From Oscheius dolichura (taxonomy: Eukaryota > Nematoda > Chromadorea > Rhabditida > Rhabditidae), in the NCBI GenBank assembly GCA_932521035.1, contig OW051492.1:7626001-7690000 (forward strand): DNA of 64,000 nt, in the 5' to 3' direction. Below, piece after piece: positions 21,901-33,776 of this stretch. The position numbers and the translations under genes were made by a program. The stretch's first letter is position 1, and each line of letters begins with the position of its first letter. The notes under the pieces are model-generated. The model had not been told where the DNA came from. It ran no database searches and was given only the letters and a program-made list of their open reading frames with translations.

Positions 21901-24296
21901 AAGAGGATTATTCAAAGGATCGGAAGAAACATACCATGTTTCCGTTGAAGCTGTCCGGGGCCTTCCAGTAGTAGAGGGATCGGTCCTTGTTCTGGTTCGC
22001 GTTGAAGAGGAGCACCTCGCCGTTCTCTGTCTCCGGTTTCACATCTTTTCCCCCGGTCAGGTCAGTTAAATTCCAGCCGTGATTGTTAGAAATCTGAAAA
22101 GGAAGGAAGAAGAGTATGAACTTTCATTGGAGCAAACTTACCACTGCTTTGGTCCAGTCCACTTGGGTACAGTTATTCGAGAGTCCGAAACAGAAACAAG
22201 GCTGGCATCCTTGGGGATTGTTAGCATTCAGATGGATTGTCCCCGCCCTACACCGGTCACAGTAGAGACCCTCGACGTTGGCCTTACACTGGCAGCTAAA
22301 ATAGACCCAAAAATGGGAAAAGAGAGATATAGCTCACTTTGCCTCCTCACAAGTATCGAAGTTGACGGATCCCGCTTGATTACAAGGGCAAGGCTCACAC
22401 GTGGGATGGTTACGGTAGCCTCGGGCACAGCGGTCACATCGTCGTCCTCCAAAACCGGGCTTACAGATACAGTCTCCCGGGTGCTGGCCATTCCCAGCGG
22501 TTTGATCGTCCTTCACACAGACTGTGTTGATCGAGCCGACGGGATCACAGTCACAAGTCCGGCAGGCATCTTCTCTGGAATTACAGAGATTCAGGAGGAA
22601 AAGAGGAGGCCTTACCGGTAGTGCGATAGCCCGCTGGGTCGGTAGTAGCCGTCTTTACACCGTTCGCAGTTGAATCCCTCGGTGTTATGCTTGCATTCGA
22701 CACAGCGTCCTCCTCCCTCGTAGACGCCTTCCGGGGTGATGGACCACTTGTTCCTGTCGAGTTCCTCGTCGTAGACACACTGATCGGCGTGATTGAAACA
22801 CTGGCATTCTAAAGGGGAGGAGGATTAAAAGCAGGGGAGGAGAGCATACGTTGGCAGACGTTGGGATGGTCGTGATTTCCCGGCTTCCAGGGAAGTTGAT
22901 TAAATAGCGGGCAGCACTTGTTACAGCTCTCTCCACAGGTATTATGACGACACTCGCATTTGAATTGCTAGAATTCGTTTATTTAGAGAGAAAAGAGAAG
23001 GTGGCTCACCCCGGTGACGGGATCACTGGGACAACTCTCGGCGTGCCCGTAGCAGATGCACTGTCCCCCGATGGAGATGTCCATAATGGCGTAGAAATAG
23101 CGCATAGTTACGGATTTGTCAATCCGCCGGCCATGGTTGTTGATTATCATCAAGTCGGCATTCAGCGTCTTTGGGGAGAGGAACCGGAGACGAATATAAC
23201 GGGTCCGGGTGAAGTTCTGCAGTCCCATCGAGGGTTCCGGTGCCCCAGGACGGCCATTGACCAGGGAGGTGTGGATCTCTCCGTTCTCCAGAGGGGTCAG
23301 TTTGGAATATTCCGAAGTACAGATAACCTGAACCCCTTATTTCCGTTCAAACGGGTAGTCCCACCTCGTCATCTCTCTGGAACCGGGGGACTCCCGTGGT
23401 GGCCGGGACGCCGAACTGCCTCATGCACTCGGCATCCGAGGTGGCATAGTACTGCCAGGCCTGCCAGTTCTGGCCGTCGAGACTCTTCTCCAGAACCCAA
23501 GTGCCCGGCCGGGGGGAGATGGCCATCTTCACGACGACATAGGCCACTTGGTAGATCTGAAACGGTCCTCCTCGTAACGGGTCCTCTGCCTCGCCCCGGC
23601 TGGTCTCCCCCGTCGTCAAAAGTTGTATGCTTAAGCGCTGTTATGGGATTCGACGTCGCTTAGTCAACACTGCCAATACGGTCCGAGCCACACGCCGCCG
23701 CCCGTCCTCCGGTGGTCGATAAAAAGGTCAACGGTCTCTCTTTGGAGACGAGGCTCGAACAAGGTCATCGTGTTTGCTCGGGATGAGTAATAGTTAGACC
23801 CACCTGTCTCAGGTCCAGGGTGATGGTCACTTTCTCGTTTTCCAATCCCTGGGCCAGGGAGGGCGACTGCCACCAGCGACGAGTCCCGTCAATGGCAAAC
23901 TCCACCGGGTGGCGGCGCTGGCTGTCGTTGGCATCACAGATATCACACTGGGGAGTCCTAAAAGGTCTTTTTTTCCAGGAAAATAGAGAAAATCCAAGTG
24001 AATACTCACGTCTGGTGTGAGAAGGCCCGGAGGAGGACGTGCTCGACTAGCTTACAGTACTCCTCTTTCCTGTGCTGGCCACAGGTGGCGCTGGCCGTGG
24101 CCAGCGAATTCGTCGCGAGGTTGAAAATCGACGGGAACAGACCCCTTTCTAAATGCGAGAGTCTCTTTTTGAATTAATACAATATACCGCTCTCCGTGCT
24201 GATAAATTCCTGGAAACTTTCGTAGTCCTCTTGACAAAAAGCCGAGAGAATGAGCACGGCGGCGACCAGCCAGAGCCGCAGCCCCGGAGGCCTCAT
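12988..24296 (-). CDS. lam-3: Laminin alpha chain (alpha-1/2 type), complete
   Basis: Basement-membrane laminin alpha chain, secreted, which trimerises with beta and gamma chains and binds cell receptors through its C-terminal globules. The start at 24296 gives a signal peptide ([20 protein letters not shown]). Domain order on the minus strand: LN polymerisation domain about 24170-23000; LE (EGF-like) repeats 22980-22150; first L4 module 22100-21560; a long LE block 21480-19600; second L4 about 19560-18960; more LE to 18345; coiled coil I/II 18320-16570; five LG modules from about 16550 to the stop at 12988-12990 (C-terminus IVDGCPFH). Cysteine spacing such as [20 protein letters not shown] is typical of LE. 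LN plus two L4 modules matches C. elegans lam-3 rather than epi-1. Roughly 3,000-3,200 residues are expected. Most introns are about 40 nt; one in the LN region (about 23800-23560) and one near 14500-14290 exceed 200 nt. Family certain, ortholog call likely. Confidence 0.92.
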
Positions 24297-26003
24297 TTGA
24301 TTTCTGAACCTGGAAAAAAAATACTTTCTAGAAGCAGTCTTGGTCAAGATTAATCAGTACACAATCGGACACAGCTCAAAAACCCCTTTGAATTTCTCAT
24401 TTTGACAGGGAAATGGATACTGCAAAAGAACTGAGCATGGCGCGGTGACTTGCCTACGGTAATCTACTCGAAAAGGCTGTTCTCTTAAAGAAATGGACAG
24501 AAGAAGAGGAAGATCGTAATAATGTCCCCTTGCATGAATCAAATGTGAAGCGCCAGTCAAAAGGAAATAGCGAAGGGCGCCGCCCGAACGAATGATGAGC
24601 GAGAGACAATAATATACAAGGCGGAGGACCCTCCACCGGCCAGAGGGACTGACTCATCCACAATTCTAACCAAAAAGCTGACAGGGAAAAACAGCCACGG
24701 AGGTTTTGACCCAGCCATTTTTGCCACCGGATCACCAGCTGCGCACGGTTTGGATGGGTTTGGGACTCTAGCAGCCGTGGTTAGCGGATAATTATCGCCT
24801 AATTTAAAGGAGGAGGAGAGGGGAAATAAAGGGAAGAGGAGGGGGAGGGACAAGTGAGAGTATTGTGGCAAACATAAATCTTACGGTTAGGATAAGGACG
24901 GACGGCGGTCAAGCGGAAGGGTCAAAGTCATCAGATAAAGTGCGGGGGGAGATACGGCAAGTGGGGAGACGCGTCTCTAATCACTGGGAGACAGTCCCGA
25001 CTCTTTTTGGAGAGAGTTGTTAGGAGGGGAGAGGAGGCTCTTTTGGATGACACTACTTGACACTGCCCGAGTAGTGCGGGGGGAAAACCAAGCAGAGGGA
25101 GACTCAGGGAATTGCTTAAAGAAGTAGGTATTCTATAGATTACGGTAGCTTATTAAAGAAGAGGAGAAGTTAATTAATGCAGAAGGCTGCCATAAGAGGC
25201 GCCGGCAGCGGAGTAAGTTGTCTCGGCCACTGGCTGACCTATGGCGGCCTAGAGGTTAGGCAAACAAGAGGCTAAGACGCTTCCCTGCCAAGAGGTGGAG
25301 AGGCATGCCTATAGTTTATATGTTTAGAATAAATGAGGAAAATGAGACCACCGGGGGGAGTGATTGTTTTGGCAGAATGGCTTCAGTCGTCGGTAAGATG
25401 ATGCGCCTGTGGATTGCGCCATCCTCCCCGCGACCTGTGGGAGACGGGGGAGACCAATAGAATGGAAACGATTAGAGGGAAGGAAAAGAACGGGAACATA
25501 TGGCCAAAGCAGGTGCAGATTGCGCGAGAGTCGGAAAAAAAGTGGAGAACCGATCCTCTTCCCCCTCCTCCCCTCCCTGGCGACCCCCTCAGGGAGAAGG
25601 GAAGCGCGTTCTCTGAGTTGGCTACTCGACGACAGGGCGATTAAAAGCAAAACGAGATGACCAAAATCAATGGCAAGGTTATCAGCAGGAGTACCTAGCG
25701 GAAGACGGCCGAAAAGCAACTGATACGATGGATACGGCCGATGACGGGGTCACCAGCTTGGACGGGGAGTAAACAAATGGAAAAATGAACAAGAGGACGG
25801 GGGAACGAAGATTACTCAGGAAGAAGATGGTTAATGGGCAGTACAACACGACAGTCAGACACACACATACACAGCTTTATTTATAGGGGAGGGGATCAGA
25901 GAGTGGAGGATGTGGGGACGACGGATCCTGGGGCAGCGCTGCCACCGGTACCTGATCGGGAGGACGGCGTTATCTTGAAACCCTAAGTATTGGTGTCCAG
26001 ATT
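24297..26003. promoter_or_regulatory. Intergenic region between laminin alpha and the receptor cluster
   Basis: 1.7 kb with no supported gene. It contains the 5' flank of the laminin gene, which is transcribed leftward from 24296, and the 3' end of the first receptor gene. Scattered short reading frames lack splice sites or recognisable motifs. No specific regulatory site could be assigned. Confidence 0.5.
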
Positions 26004-27117
26004 TCAAATCAGTTCCACCTTATAGGGACATCTGGTGAAGAAACTCTTGTATTCGGCTATGAAGAAGACGGTAAAGACGGGATCACAGATCTGGGCGAAG
26101 GTGACAATCATAGACAGGATGTAGGTGAAGTCGCCGACTTGGAGCTGGGCCAGGCTGAGGATGAAACAACTGGCGGCCGGGAACATATTGAAGACTATCG
26201 GCATACATGTCTGGAATGGGTTATCCTCTCTTCTTTTGAATAAGAGAGTCCCTACCTGCAGAGAGAGGAGGACGAACAGTTTGTATTGGAAGCTATAGTT
26301 CGTATGGTTGCCCATGTTACGAATTTCCCGCAACCGTCGCCCTATTTTAAACCAGCAGACGATAAAAATTACAAAACAGACAGAGAAGAAGGTGATGAAC
26401 GAGCCGAGGCAGATGACCATGCCCATGTTGATCTCGCCGTTTACCTGGAAAGGAGAGATGGGGTAACAGTTAGGGCAGAGAAGGGTTGTCTATACTTACC
26501 GTAATCTCTCCTCCAATATAGCCGACTTTGGCCAGCTCCACTCCCGTCCTGTTCACTAGTTCCTCATGGAAGATGGCCTCCGTCTCGAGCGAGGGCATTA
26601 TGTAACTACAACTGGCAACCATCCACGAATTGAGAAGAACGGAGAAAAGAAGACAGAAGGGGAAGTAGGGCCGGTGTATAATCCATGGATACGGGCTGAA
26701 CTTTCTTTTTTTCCGGGGGAGTGCCATCTAATCCCACCTCTCAATAACAGCCAGTCGATAGATGAAACACCAGGTGAGGACAATGGTGTTCATGATATAG
26801 GAGAGGACGTAGGACAGGACGGTGGCCTGTTGTAGCCAGCGGGGCAGGTAGTCGACAGTCGAGAAGAAGAAGTATCCGTTCGTCGGAATGTACCACGTCT
26901 GGAGGTATCCTCTATTTGAGATGTTGACTTCGCTTACCGGGACGATGCTGATCTGAGTCAGGGCGAAGTAGCAGGCACTGAAGGTGTAGGCCAGGAGGAA
27001 GTACTTGTACTTTCCGATTCGGGTAGACGACCGGGTGAGAATGATGGGGATGAGGAGGAGGTTGAAGATGGTGGCAGTCAGGCCGGAGACGAGCTCGATC
27101 GCCTGGGTCAGCCTCAT
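26004..27117 (-). CDS. Seven-TM chemoreceptor, str-like (copy 1), 5 exons
   Basis: Nematode seven-transmembrane chemoreceptor, presumably in sensory neuron cilia. Exons: 27117-26938, 26898-26738, 26695-26500, 26444-26256, 26210-26004; 933 nt, 310 aa. Str-superfamily features: TM1 NLLLIPIILTRSS followed by IGKYKYFLLAY, the YRLAVIE segment after TM3, PYPWI, the loop FHEELVNRTGVELAKVGYIG, TM6 entry QYKLFVLLSLQ, and the TM7 end DPVFTVFFIAEYKSFF. Introns are 38-55 nt, and all five exon positions are shared with the other three copies. Unlike its paralogs it lacks the short sixth exon: the frame ends KVELI right after the position where the others splice. The start follows an acceptor (TTGTTCCAG) directly. 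The ligand is unknown. Confidence 0.85.
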
Positions 27118-27405
27118 CTGGAACAACTGGAAAGGGGAAGAGAAGCAATAAATTGGAGGAGGAAGACGTATCCGTGAGATTAGAATCAAAGAAGACTATT
27201 GTTGTGTCAGCCGTCATGGCCTTCTCCATTTTACTTGTGTACGAATAACACTCTTTCTAGGATGTTCTTCTAATCCCATTTAGTCATAGAAACTAGAAAA
27301 TTTATCAGAGGAGTATGTGCAAAATCTCTGATGCTTCGGGAAGAGTCTATCCATGTTGTCCGGATGAGGAGACACCTCCTCCCGGTGTCACAAATTTGTA
27401 GGTAA
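26985..27405. repeat. Segmental duplication block, copy A
   Basis: This block contains the first exon of receptor copy 1, its 5' flank and a stretch matching the last exon of receptor copy 4. It is nearly the same sequence as 30685-31085, down to the intergenic spacer (shared words such as CTATTGTTGTGTCAGCCGTC). Differences are a few substitutions and a short indel, so the duplication is recent. Confidence 0.85.
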
Positions 27406-27545
27406 CTGAAGGTGTAGGCCAGGAGGAAGTACTTGTACTTTCCGATTCGGGTAGACGACCGGGTGAGAATGATGGGGATGAGGAGGAGGTTGAAGAGGGT
27501 GGCAGTCAGGCCGGAGGCGAGCTCGACAACTTGGGTCAGACGCAT
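27270..27545 (-). pseudogene. Chimeric chemoreceptor fragment (first exon joined to a last exon)
   Basis: Reading from 27545 it starts exactly like the paralogs (MRLTQVVELASGLTATLFNL) and keeps TM1 up to LLAYTFSYLQ. It then passes without an intron into sequence matching the terminal exon and downstream flank of receptor copy 4 (CCGGACAACATGGATAG shared). TM2 to TM7 are missing. This is the expected product of unequal or illegitimate recombination within the tandem array and is almost certainly not a functional receptor. Confidence 0.75.
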
Positions 27546-27842
27546 TGGAATGAGGAAGAATGGATAGGAAAGGAAGGGGCAGCTCCAGGGAGATTAGAGA
27601 ACCAGAATGAATGAGCCTTGGTAGACGAGGAAGGTATTGTGGTGTCGTTATTATCCGGCCCCCGTCTTGCATTCTCCGAATTTCTTCATGTACGAGCACA
27701 CCCTTCAAATTGTTCATATAATCCTCCTTTGTTAGCTGTAACAAGAAGATTTATGACTATGCAACATCGAGATAATCCGACTGGACGAGGAAATGATTGC
27801 ACCAAGGGCAAGAAGTATCTTGTACTAGTAGTCGAGAGTTCT

Positions 27843-29129
27843 TCAAACATTGGGACCTGTAGTTGCGGTAGGTCCTGGAGTAGGACTGCGGCCGCCTGTG
27901 ACTGATCCAGAGGTCGGCGCCACATTTGGAATGGCCTGGAGAGCAAGAAGTTTCCTGTATTTCTGGTGTGCCCTACCTTGTGGAGACAACGGGTGAAGAA
28001 GCTCTTATACTCGGCGATGAAGAAGATGGTAAAGATCGGATCGCAGATCTGAGCGAAGGTGAGGATCATTGCACAGACATAAGGAAGGTCTCCCGCGTCG
28101 ACCTTCGCCAAACTGAGGATGAAACAAATGGCAGCCGGGAAAATATTGAAGGCAATAGGCATACAGGTCTGGAAAGGCACCTTCTGGTTCTCACTGGGGG
28201 CATTTCTCACCTGTAGGGAGAGGAGAATGAACAATTTGTATTGAAAACTATAGTTCGGATGGCTGCCGTCGGTAGTTTGGATGTCTCGCAGCCGTTGTCC
28301 AATTTTAAACCAGCAGATGATAAAAATTGCACAACAGGCACAAACAAAGGCGATGAAAGAGCCGAGGCAGACGGCCATCCCGATATTTAGATCACCGTTT
28401 ATCTGAACCAATTCTTTCAGGGCAGCAAGCGACTCGTTCTGGTGCCCGACCCTCTTCGCCGGCGGTTTAATACCTCCGCTCGCGCTACAGCCGGCTGATA
28501 TCCTTGTCCTTACCGTAATCTGTCCTCCAATATAGCCAACATCGGCCAACTCTATCTCCGCCATATTTGACAATTCGTCATGGAAGATCTGCTCGATCTC
28601 AGGAGAAGGCATCAGGGGGATACAACTGGTGACCATCCAAGCAGCCAGAAAAATAGACATCGACAGACAGATGGGAAAGTAGGGCAGGTGGACAATCCAC
28701 GGGTAGGGGCTGAAGTTTCTCTTTGGTAGGCTGCCAAAAAAACATTACCTCTCAATAACAGCCAGACGATAGACAAAGCTCCAAGTGAGAACGATGCCAT
28801 TTATTGTATAGGTGGCGATAGAGGATAAGACGGCGACCTGTTGTAGCCAGCGAGGCAGGTAGTCGATAGTCGAGAAGAAGAAGTACCCGTTGGTCGGGAT
28901 GTACCATGTCTGGAGTTATTCTCACTCGGTCCTAACTTTGCTGGCCTACCGGAACGACGACTGCCTGCGTGGCGGTGAAATAACTGGCGTTTATCGTATA
29001 GACCAACAGAAAATATTTATACTTGCCGAGCCGGGAAGAGGATCTGGAGAGGATGAGGAGGATCAGGAGGAGGTTGAAGAGGGTGGCAGTCATGCAGGAG
29101 ACGAACTGAATCACTTGGGTCAGTCTCAT
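27843..29129 (-). CDS. Seven-TM chemoreceptor, str-like (copy 2), 6 exons
   Basis: Exons: 29129-28950, 28909-28749, 28709-28514, 28402-28211, 28168-27977, 27935-27843; 1014 nt, 337 aa. Same architecture as copy 1: TM1 NLLLILLILSRSS, LGKYKYFLLVY, YRLAVIE before PYPWIVHLPYFPI, the loop QIFHDELSNMAEIELADVGY, QYKLFILLSLQ, and DPIFTIFFIAEYKSFFTR. A sixth exon adds a Ser/Thr/Pro-rich cytoplasmic tail (AIPNVAPTSGSVTGG onward), likely relevant to phosphorylation or trafficking. The intron before exon 4 is longer (28513-28403). Start chosen by alignment with the paralogs. Sensory receptor role is inferred from the family. Confidence 0.85.
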
Positions 29130-29544
29130 TTCGGATAGCTGGAAAGGACTGGTTAGGTTAGACAAATGGAAGATGGACGAGAGCTACACAAGTTATGGGG
29201 CAGTTCAAATGTTTGGAAGGCCATCTCGTTCTTGAAATGCAGCTTATTCACATATGTTCACATAAATCTGTTATTAGAGGGGGACAATGGGGCCATAATG
29301 AAAGAGCAGATAAATAGAGATCAAATAAGTAAACGGAAAACGTCATAGAGAATCGAAATGATCCACGGACAGGTGCAATTAGAAGACTTCAATCGTAGGT
29401 AGTTTGGCCGGCAGACGGCATTCCACCCAGCCCTGTTTTCGATCGGAGGAGAAGTGCTCACTATGATGGCAATGAGAGCAGCCGAAGTTTATTCTGTATA
29501 GTGTTAACTTATATCGAGGTATCTGAAACGTCGACTTCTGCTTC

Positions 29545-30815
29545 TTAAAAACTGGGGCCAGTTGGTACGGTATGTCCCGGAGTGGAGCTGTGACCGCGAG
29601 CACCTGATCCAGAACTCGGCGCCACATTTGGAGATACCTAGGAAAGACGAGATCCTAGTTATTGTATTGTCTACCTTGTGTAAGCATCTGGTAAAAACAT
29701 TCTTATACTCGGCGATGAAGAAGATGGTAAAGATCGGGTCACATATCTGGGCAAAGGTCACGATCATCGCGCAGACGTAGGGGAAGTCGCTGACTTCGAC
29801 CTTGGCCAGGCTGAGGATGAAGCAGCTGGCAGCCGGGAAGATATTGAAGACTATCGGCATACACGTCTGGAAGAGGGTGGTCTCCGAATGGATGGCTCTC
29901 ACCTGTAGGGAGAGAAGAATAAACAACTTGAATTGGAAGTTATAGTTTGTGTGGTTGCCGCCCACATTTCGGATTTCCAGCAGCCGTCGTCCAATTTTGA
30001 ACCAGCAGATGATGAAGATTACACAGCAGGTACAGACAAAGGCGATAAAGGAGCCGAGGCAGACGGCCATCCCGATGTTCAGCTCACCGTTTATCTGAAA
30101 GACACGGACTCGGCCCTCTTTGGTGCGGGCATTAGGGCACGAAGCCACTCATCCCGATGCTAGACCCTCTCCGACTGCCCGAGGCGCTCCTATGCTTACC
30201 GTAATCTCCCCTCCAATATAGCCAACATCGGCCAATTCTATTCCCGTCTTGTTTAATATTTCATCATGGAAGATCTGCCCGATCTCCGGAGACGGCATAA
30301 TGGCTTTACAACTGCCGACCATCCACGAGGCGAGGAGGACAGAAAACAGAAGACAGATCGGGAAGTAGGGCAGGTGGACAATCCACGGGTACGGACTAAA
30401 GTCTCTCCTTTCTGAGCCATCCCCTAGCCGTACCTCTCAATAACAGCCAGTCGGTAGACAAAGCTCCAAGTAAGAACTATGACATTGGTGGTATAGGTGG
30501 CCACGAAGGACATCACCGCGACCTGTTGTAGCCACCGAGGGAAGTAGTCGACTGTTGACAGGAAGAAGTAGCCGTTTGTAGGAATGTACCACGTCTAGAC
30601 ATTCCACCCTTTGTACCTAATCTCCTCTCGATTACCGGGATGATACAAATCTGCATGATGGTGAAATAGCTAGCATTTATGGTGTAGGCCAGGAGGAAGT
30701 ACTTGTACTTTCCGATTCGGTCAGACGACCGGGTGAGGATGATGGGGATGAGGAGGAGGTTGAAGAGGGTGGCAGTCAGGCCGGAGACGAGCTCGACAAC
30801 TTGGGTCAGCCTCAT
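29545..30815 (-). CDS. Seven-TM chemoreceptor, str-like (copy 3), 6 exons
   Basis: Exons: 30815-30636, 30594-30434, 30395-30200, 30094-29903, 29866-29675, 29637-29545; 1014 nt, 337 aa, identical exon lengths to copy 2. Shows IGKYKYFLLAY after TM1, WYIPTNGYFFLSTVDYFPRW, PYPWIVHLPYFPI, the loop QIFHDEILNKTGIELADVGY, QFKLFILLSLQ, DPIFTIFFIAEYKNVFTR and a tail exon (VSPNVAPSSGSGARG onward). The first exon and 5' flank lie in the recent duplication shared with copy 1, while its later exons resemble copy 2 more. This suggests gene conversion or mosaic descent inside the array. Family confident; ligand unknown. Confidence 0.85.
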
Positions 30816-31085
30816 CTGGAACAACTGGAAAGGGGAAGAGAAGCAATAAATTGGAGGAGGAAGAAATATCCGTGAGATTAGAATCAAAGAAGACTATTGT
30901 TGTGTCAGCCGTCATGGCCTTCTCCATTTTATTTGTGTACGAATAGGATGTTCTCCTAATCCCATTAGTCATAGAAACTAGAAAATTTATCAGAGGAGTA
31001 CGTGCAAAATCTCTGATGCTTCGGGACGAGTCTATCCATGTTGTCCGGATGAGGAGACACCTCCTCCCGGTGCCACACTCGAATT
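30685..31085. repeat. Segmental duplication block, copy B
   Basis: Partner of 26985-27405. It includes the 3' half of receptor copy 3 exon 1, about 200 nt of 5' flank, and the terminal exon of copy 4 (stop at 31032-31034). The second block carries the terminal exon in its natural setting, so this copy is more likely the source. Confidence 0.8.
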
Positions 31086-32250
31086 TGTAGGCCGTAGTGA
31101 CGCAGTCCCGCTTGCCTGGAAAACAATCTCGGAGTATGATCACTTCCCGGATACCTTTTTATACAAGTGAATGATGGCGTCCTTATAGTCCGCCACCAGG
31201 ATTACGGTAAAGACGGGATCACACAGCTGGGCGAAGGAGAGCACCATCCCGCCGATCAGAATGACATCCCCGCATTCGATTTTAGCCAGGCCGAGTGACA
31301 ATACCAGGATGGTCGGGACATTGTTGAACATGATGGGGAGACTCGTCTAAAGAGTTTTTTCTATAACCGAATTCGGGGGATGCCTGCAGCGTGAGGAGGA
31401 TGAAGAGTTTCTTCTGGTAGCGGTAGTTCCCGGTGCTTAGTGTCCGTATTTCTCGCAATTTATAGCCAATTTTGAACCAACAAATGACAAAAATGGAACA
31501 AGCGACGGTGAGGAAGACGAGGTAAGAGGTGAAGGTGACACAGAGGCCGATATTCAGCTGGCCATCGATCTAAAAAGAAGGGGAAGAGGACGGGCCTTGC
31601 AGGAGCGCAAGTGACCAGGGCAACGCCGCCAACTTACAGTAATCTCCGCTCCGATGTAGCCGATTTCAGCCAGTTCAATCCCCGTGGCGTTGAATATCTC
31701 CTCATGGAATATTTGATCGGTTCTGTCGGTCGGATAAATGAAAAAGCAGACGGAGACCATGTATGCCCCGAGAAGGGTGGAGAAGGCCAGCGAGGGTCGA
31801 AAGTACGGGTAGGAGATGATCCACGGCTGAGTGCTACACTCGTCTCTCTACCGTATTCCCAACAAATATTACTTTTGTATGATGGAGAGTCGATAGAGAA
31901 AACACCAGGCGAGGATGATGGCATTGAAGTTATAGCTGGAAGCGAAGCAGGTCATCTGGATTCGTTGGAACCACCGGGGGAGGAAATCGATCGTGGATAA
32001 GAAGAAACACCCATTGAAGGGTACGTACCACGTCTGAACGAAGGTTACGGTACTTCGTGGCGAGACCCACGGGGAGGATGCTGATCTGGGATACGGTAAA
32101 ATAACAAGCATTCAGGGTGTAGGCCAGGAGGAAGTACTTGTATCGTCCGACCCGGGGAGAGGACCGGGTGAGGATGATAGGGATGAGGAGAGAATTGAGG
32201 ACAGTAGCCAGGGAGCCGGAGATCAGCGACACCAGACGAGTCACCCGCAT
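31032..32250 (-). CDS. Seven-TM chemoreceptor, str-like (copy 4, most diverged), 6 exons with a GC-AG intron
   Basis: Exons: 32250-32071, 32033-31873, 31833-31638, 31569-31384, 31346-31155, 31115-31032; 999 nt, 332 aa. Motifs: LIPIILTRSS, VGRYKYFLLAY, YRLSIIQ, PWIISYPYFRP, the loop QIFHEEIFNATGIELAEIGY, QKKLFILLTLQ, CDPVFTVILVADYKDAI and a short Ser/Gly-rich tail exon. The fourth intron (31383-31347, 37 nt) starts with GC instead of GT. Retaining it shifts the frame, and removing it restores the paralog alignment and whole-codon length. An alternative end without exon 6 would stop at 31140 (KVSGK). Diverged from copies 1-3 but at the same locus, probably the older member. Confidence 0.82.
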
Positions 32251-32688
32251 TGAATTAGCCTTTCCACTTCAATAAGGAGGGGAAAAGCACTCGGGGATAT
32301 AACCGAAAGGGCAGTTATATGCCGTCTATTGTATTATCCGCGGGTAGTTCCGATATAATGTTAGGAAAACAACATAGCTCAAGGATCTGAAGTCACACAG
32401 CGGTAATCCTGGAGAAGAAGGAACTCTAATTATCAAACATCTCAATTATTCAAAGACGCAACAGGTAAGAAGCCTCCTCTCCAATTTTCGCATCATCTGT
32501 ACCGGTATCCGATGGATTTCCCGACAACGCGATCACTGCTCCTCTCCTACTAGTATCCGTCTGCTTCTCATCCAAACCATGGGAGCGGGTATTCACATTC
32601 CCTAACACAGCAACAACTGTGAACGAAGATTTATCTCATCCTGACTGTTCATTCCGCAAAGGATGATTGGTTAGATTTCTCAACATCT
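32251..32688. other. Intergenic region, no gene seen
   Basis: 438 nt between receptor copy 4 (5' flank) and the F-box-like gene (3' end). Base composition changes here from GC-richer to AT-rich. No coding signal or recognisable element. Confidence 0.5.
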
Positions 32689-33776
32689 TTATTGATAATT
32701 AACTAACGAGTTATTAAAGCCCATACCACAATATAGATGAGCAATGGGGTAGCTGAGGATGACATTACAAGAAGTTGCAGCATAGAAGTGTTGTGGCACC
32801 TCTACAAGAAAATCATGCGCGTTCACTGTCAAGTTATATCCATGGAATATTGTCTTCAATTCAGCACTAGTTGTGCTCACGTCGTTTCCACCAATTATGC
32901 AGAAGTTGAAGTGACGGAGGTTTGGCCAAGGTTGCGAGTGAAGAATCTGGAAAATAAAGCATTACATTTTATATCTTACCTGCAGACATGTACGAAGCAA
33001 ATCAAATTGATCGTCAGTATTGTGAATGTGAATCTCCACATCAGCAAAGGCAAAAAGCAACTTCGGGATAGCAACAACTATTTGCTCTGCTTTCAAATCT
33101 ACCGCTACCGTTTTCTACAAGCATAAAAAAATATAAAAGTAAAAAAAACGAAACTGACAATTGACTTGGCTTGGAATACCGCCTCGTATCGGTCGGATTC
33201 CGCACTGTTTAGGGAGACCCTTCGGGGCTTGGCAATTCTTAAAAATTCCACAAAGTCTTCTTTAGTCCATTTAGGGGCAATATCTATACCTTCAGAAGTT
33301 ATTTGATACTTCCGTAGACAATCACATATACGGTCAACCTCCTTGATGTCACCTAAAATTTATAAAAAGAGAAAAACTGGGAACTGACTAGTTACCAGAA
33401 GAAGAGGCAATCGTGTACCATAAAGTTCTGCAACATTTATTTCCCATTTGCAGAACTGGCGGAACTTGAGTTTGCAACCGTTTTCATCAAAGTTTAAGTA
33501 GGGCATGCACTTGGCCCACCAATGATCATTCACCACTTCCTCTGGTGTCGATTTCTTCCGAAAACAATAGCGTCCGTCCAAGTGGATAGAAATGTTCTTG
33601 CTTTTTCGAATGAACTCTTGCATACCCCGGCATGTCTGTTGCAGGCGGAAATAACTATTCGGTTCAAGCTGAAATATTTCTGTTATGAAAATAAAATAGA
33701 AAAAACCTTTGTGATGACTTTTTCCAATAGAGTGTGGTCCAACTCAGCAAGTCGGAAACCTGACATCTCAATGAAG
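32689..33776 (-). CDS. Nematode F-box-like protein
   Basis: Exons read about 33776-33717, 33670-33404, 33353-33160, 33117-32990, 32940-32689 (internal borders approximate). The N-terminus, MSGFRLAELDHTLLEKVITK spliced to LEPNSYFRLQQTCRGMQEFI, has the helix spacing of an F-box (L..L...LL..I...L.p....RLQ..CR). The rest is a leucine-rich, unnamed C-terminal region, as in the many rapidly evolving nematode F-box proteins. Such proteins usually act as substrate adaptors of SCF ubiquitin ligases; here that is inference. The start directly follows an acceptor-like CATTGAG. No WD or Kelch repeats are visible. AT-rich, unlike the receptor genes next to it. Confidence 0.55.

Noticed and set aside
22944-23663. 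239-codon open frame on the + strand
   Set aside because: Antisense to the laminin LN domain exons; no splice or domain support.
23560-23810. Extra coding exon or snoRNA in the long intron of the laminin LN domain
   Set aside because: LN sequence is continuous across the intron and no C/D or H/ACA box set could be identified.
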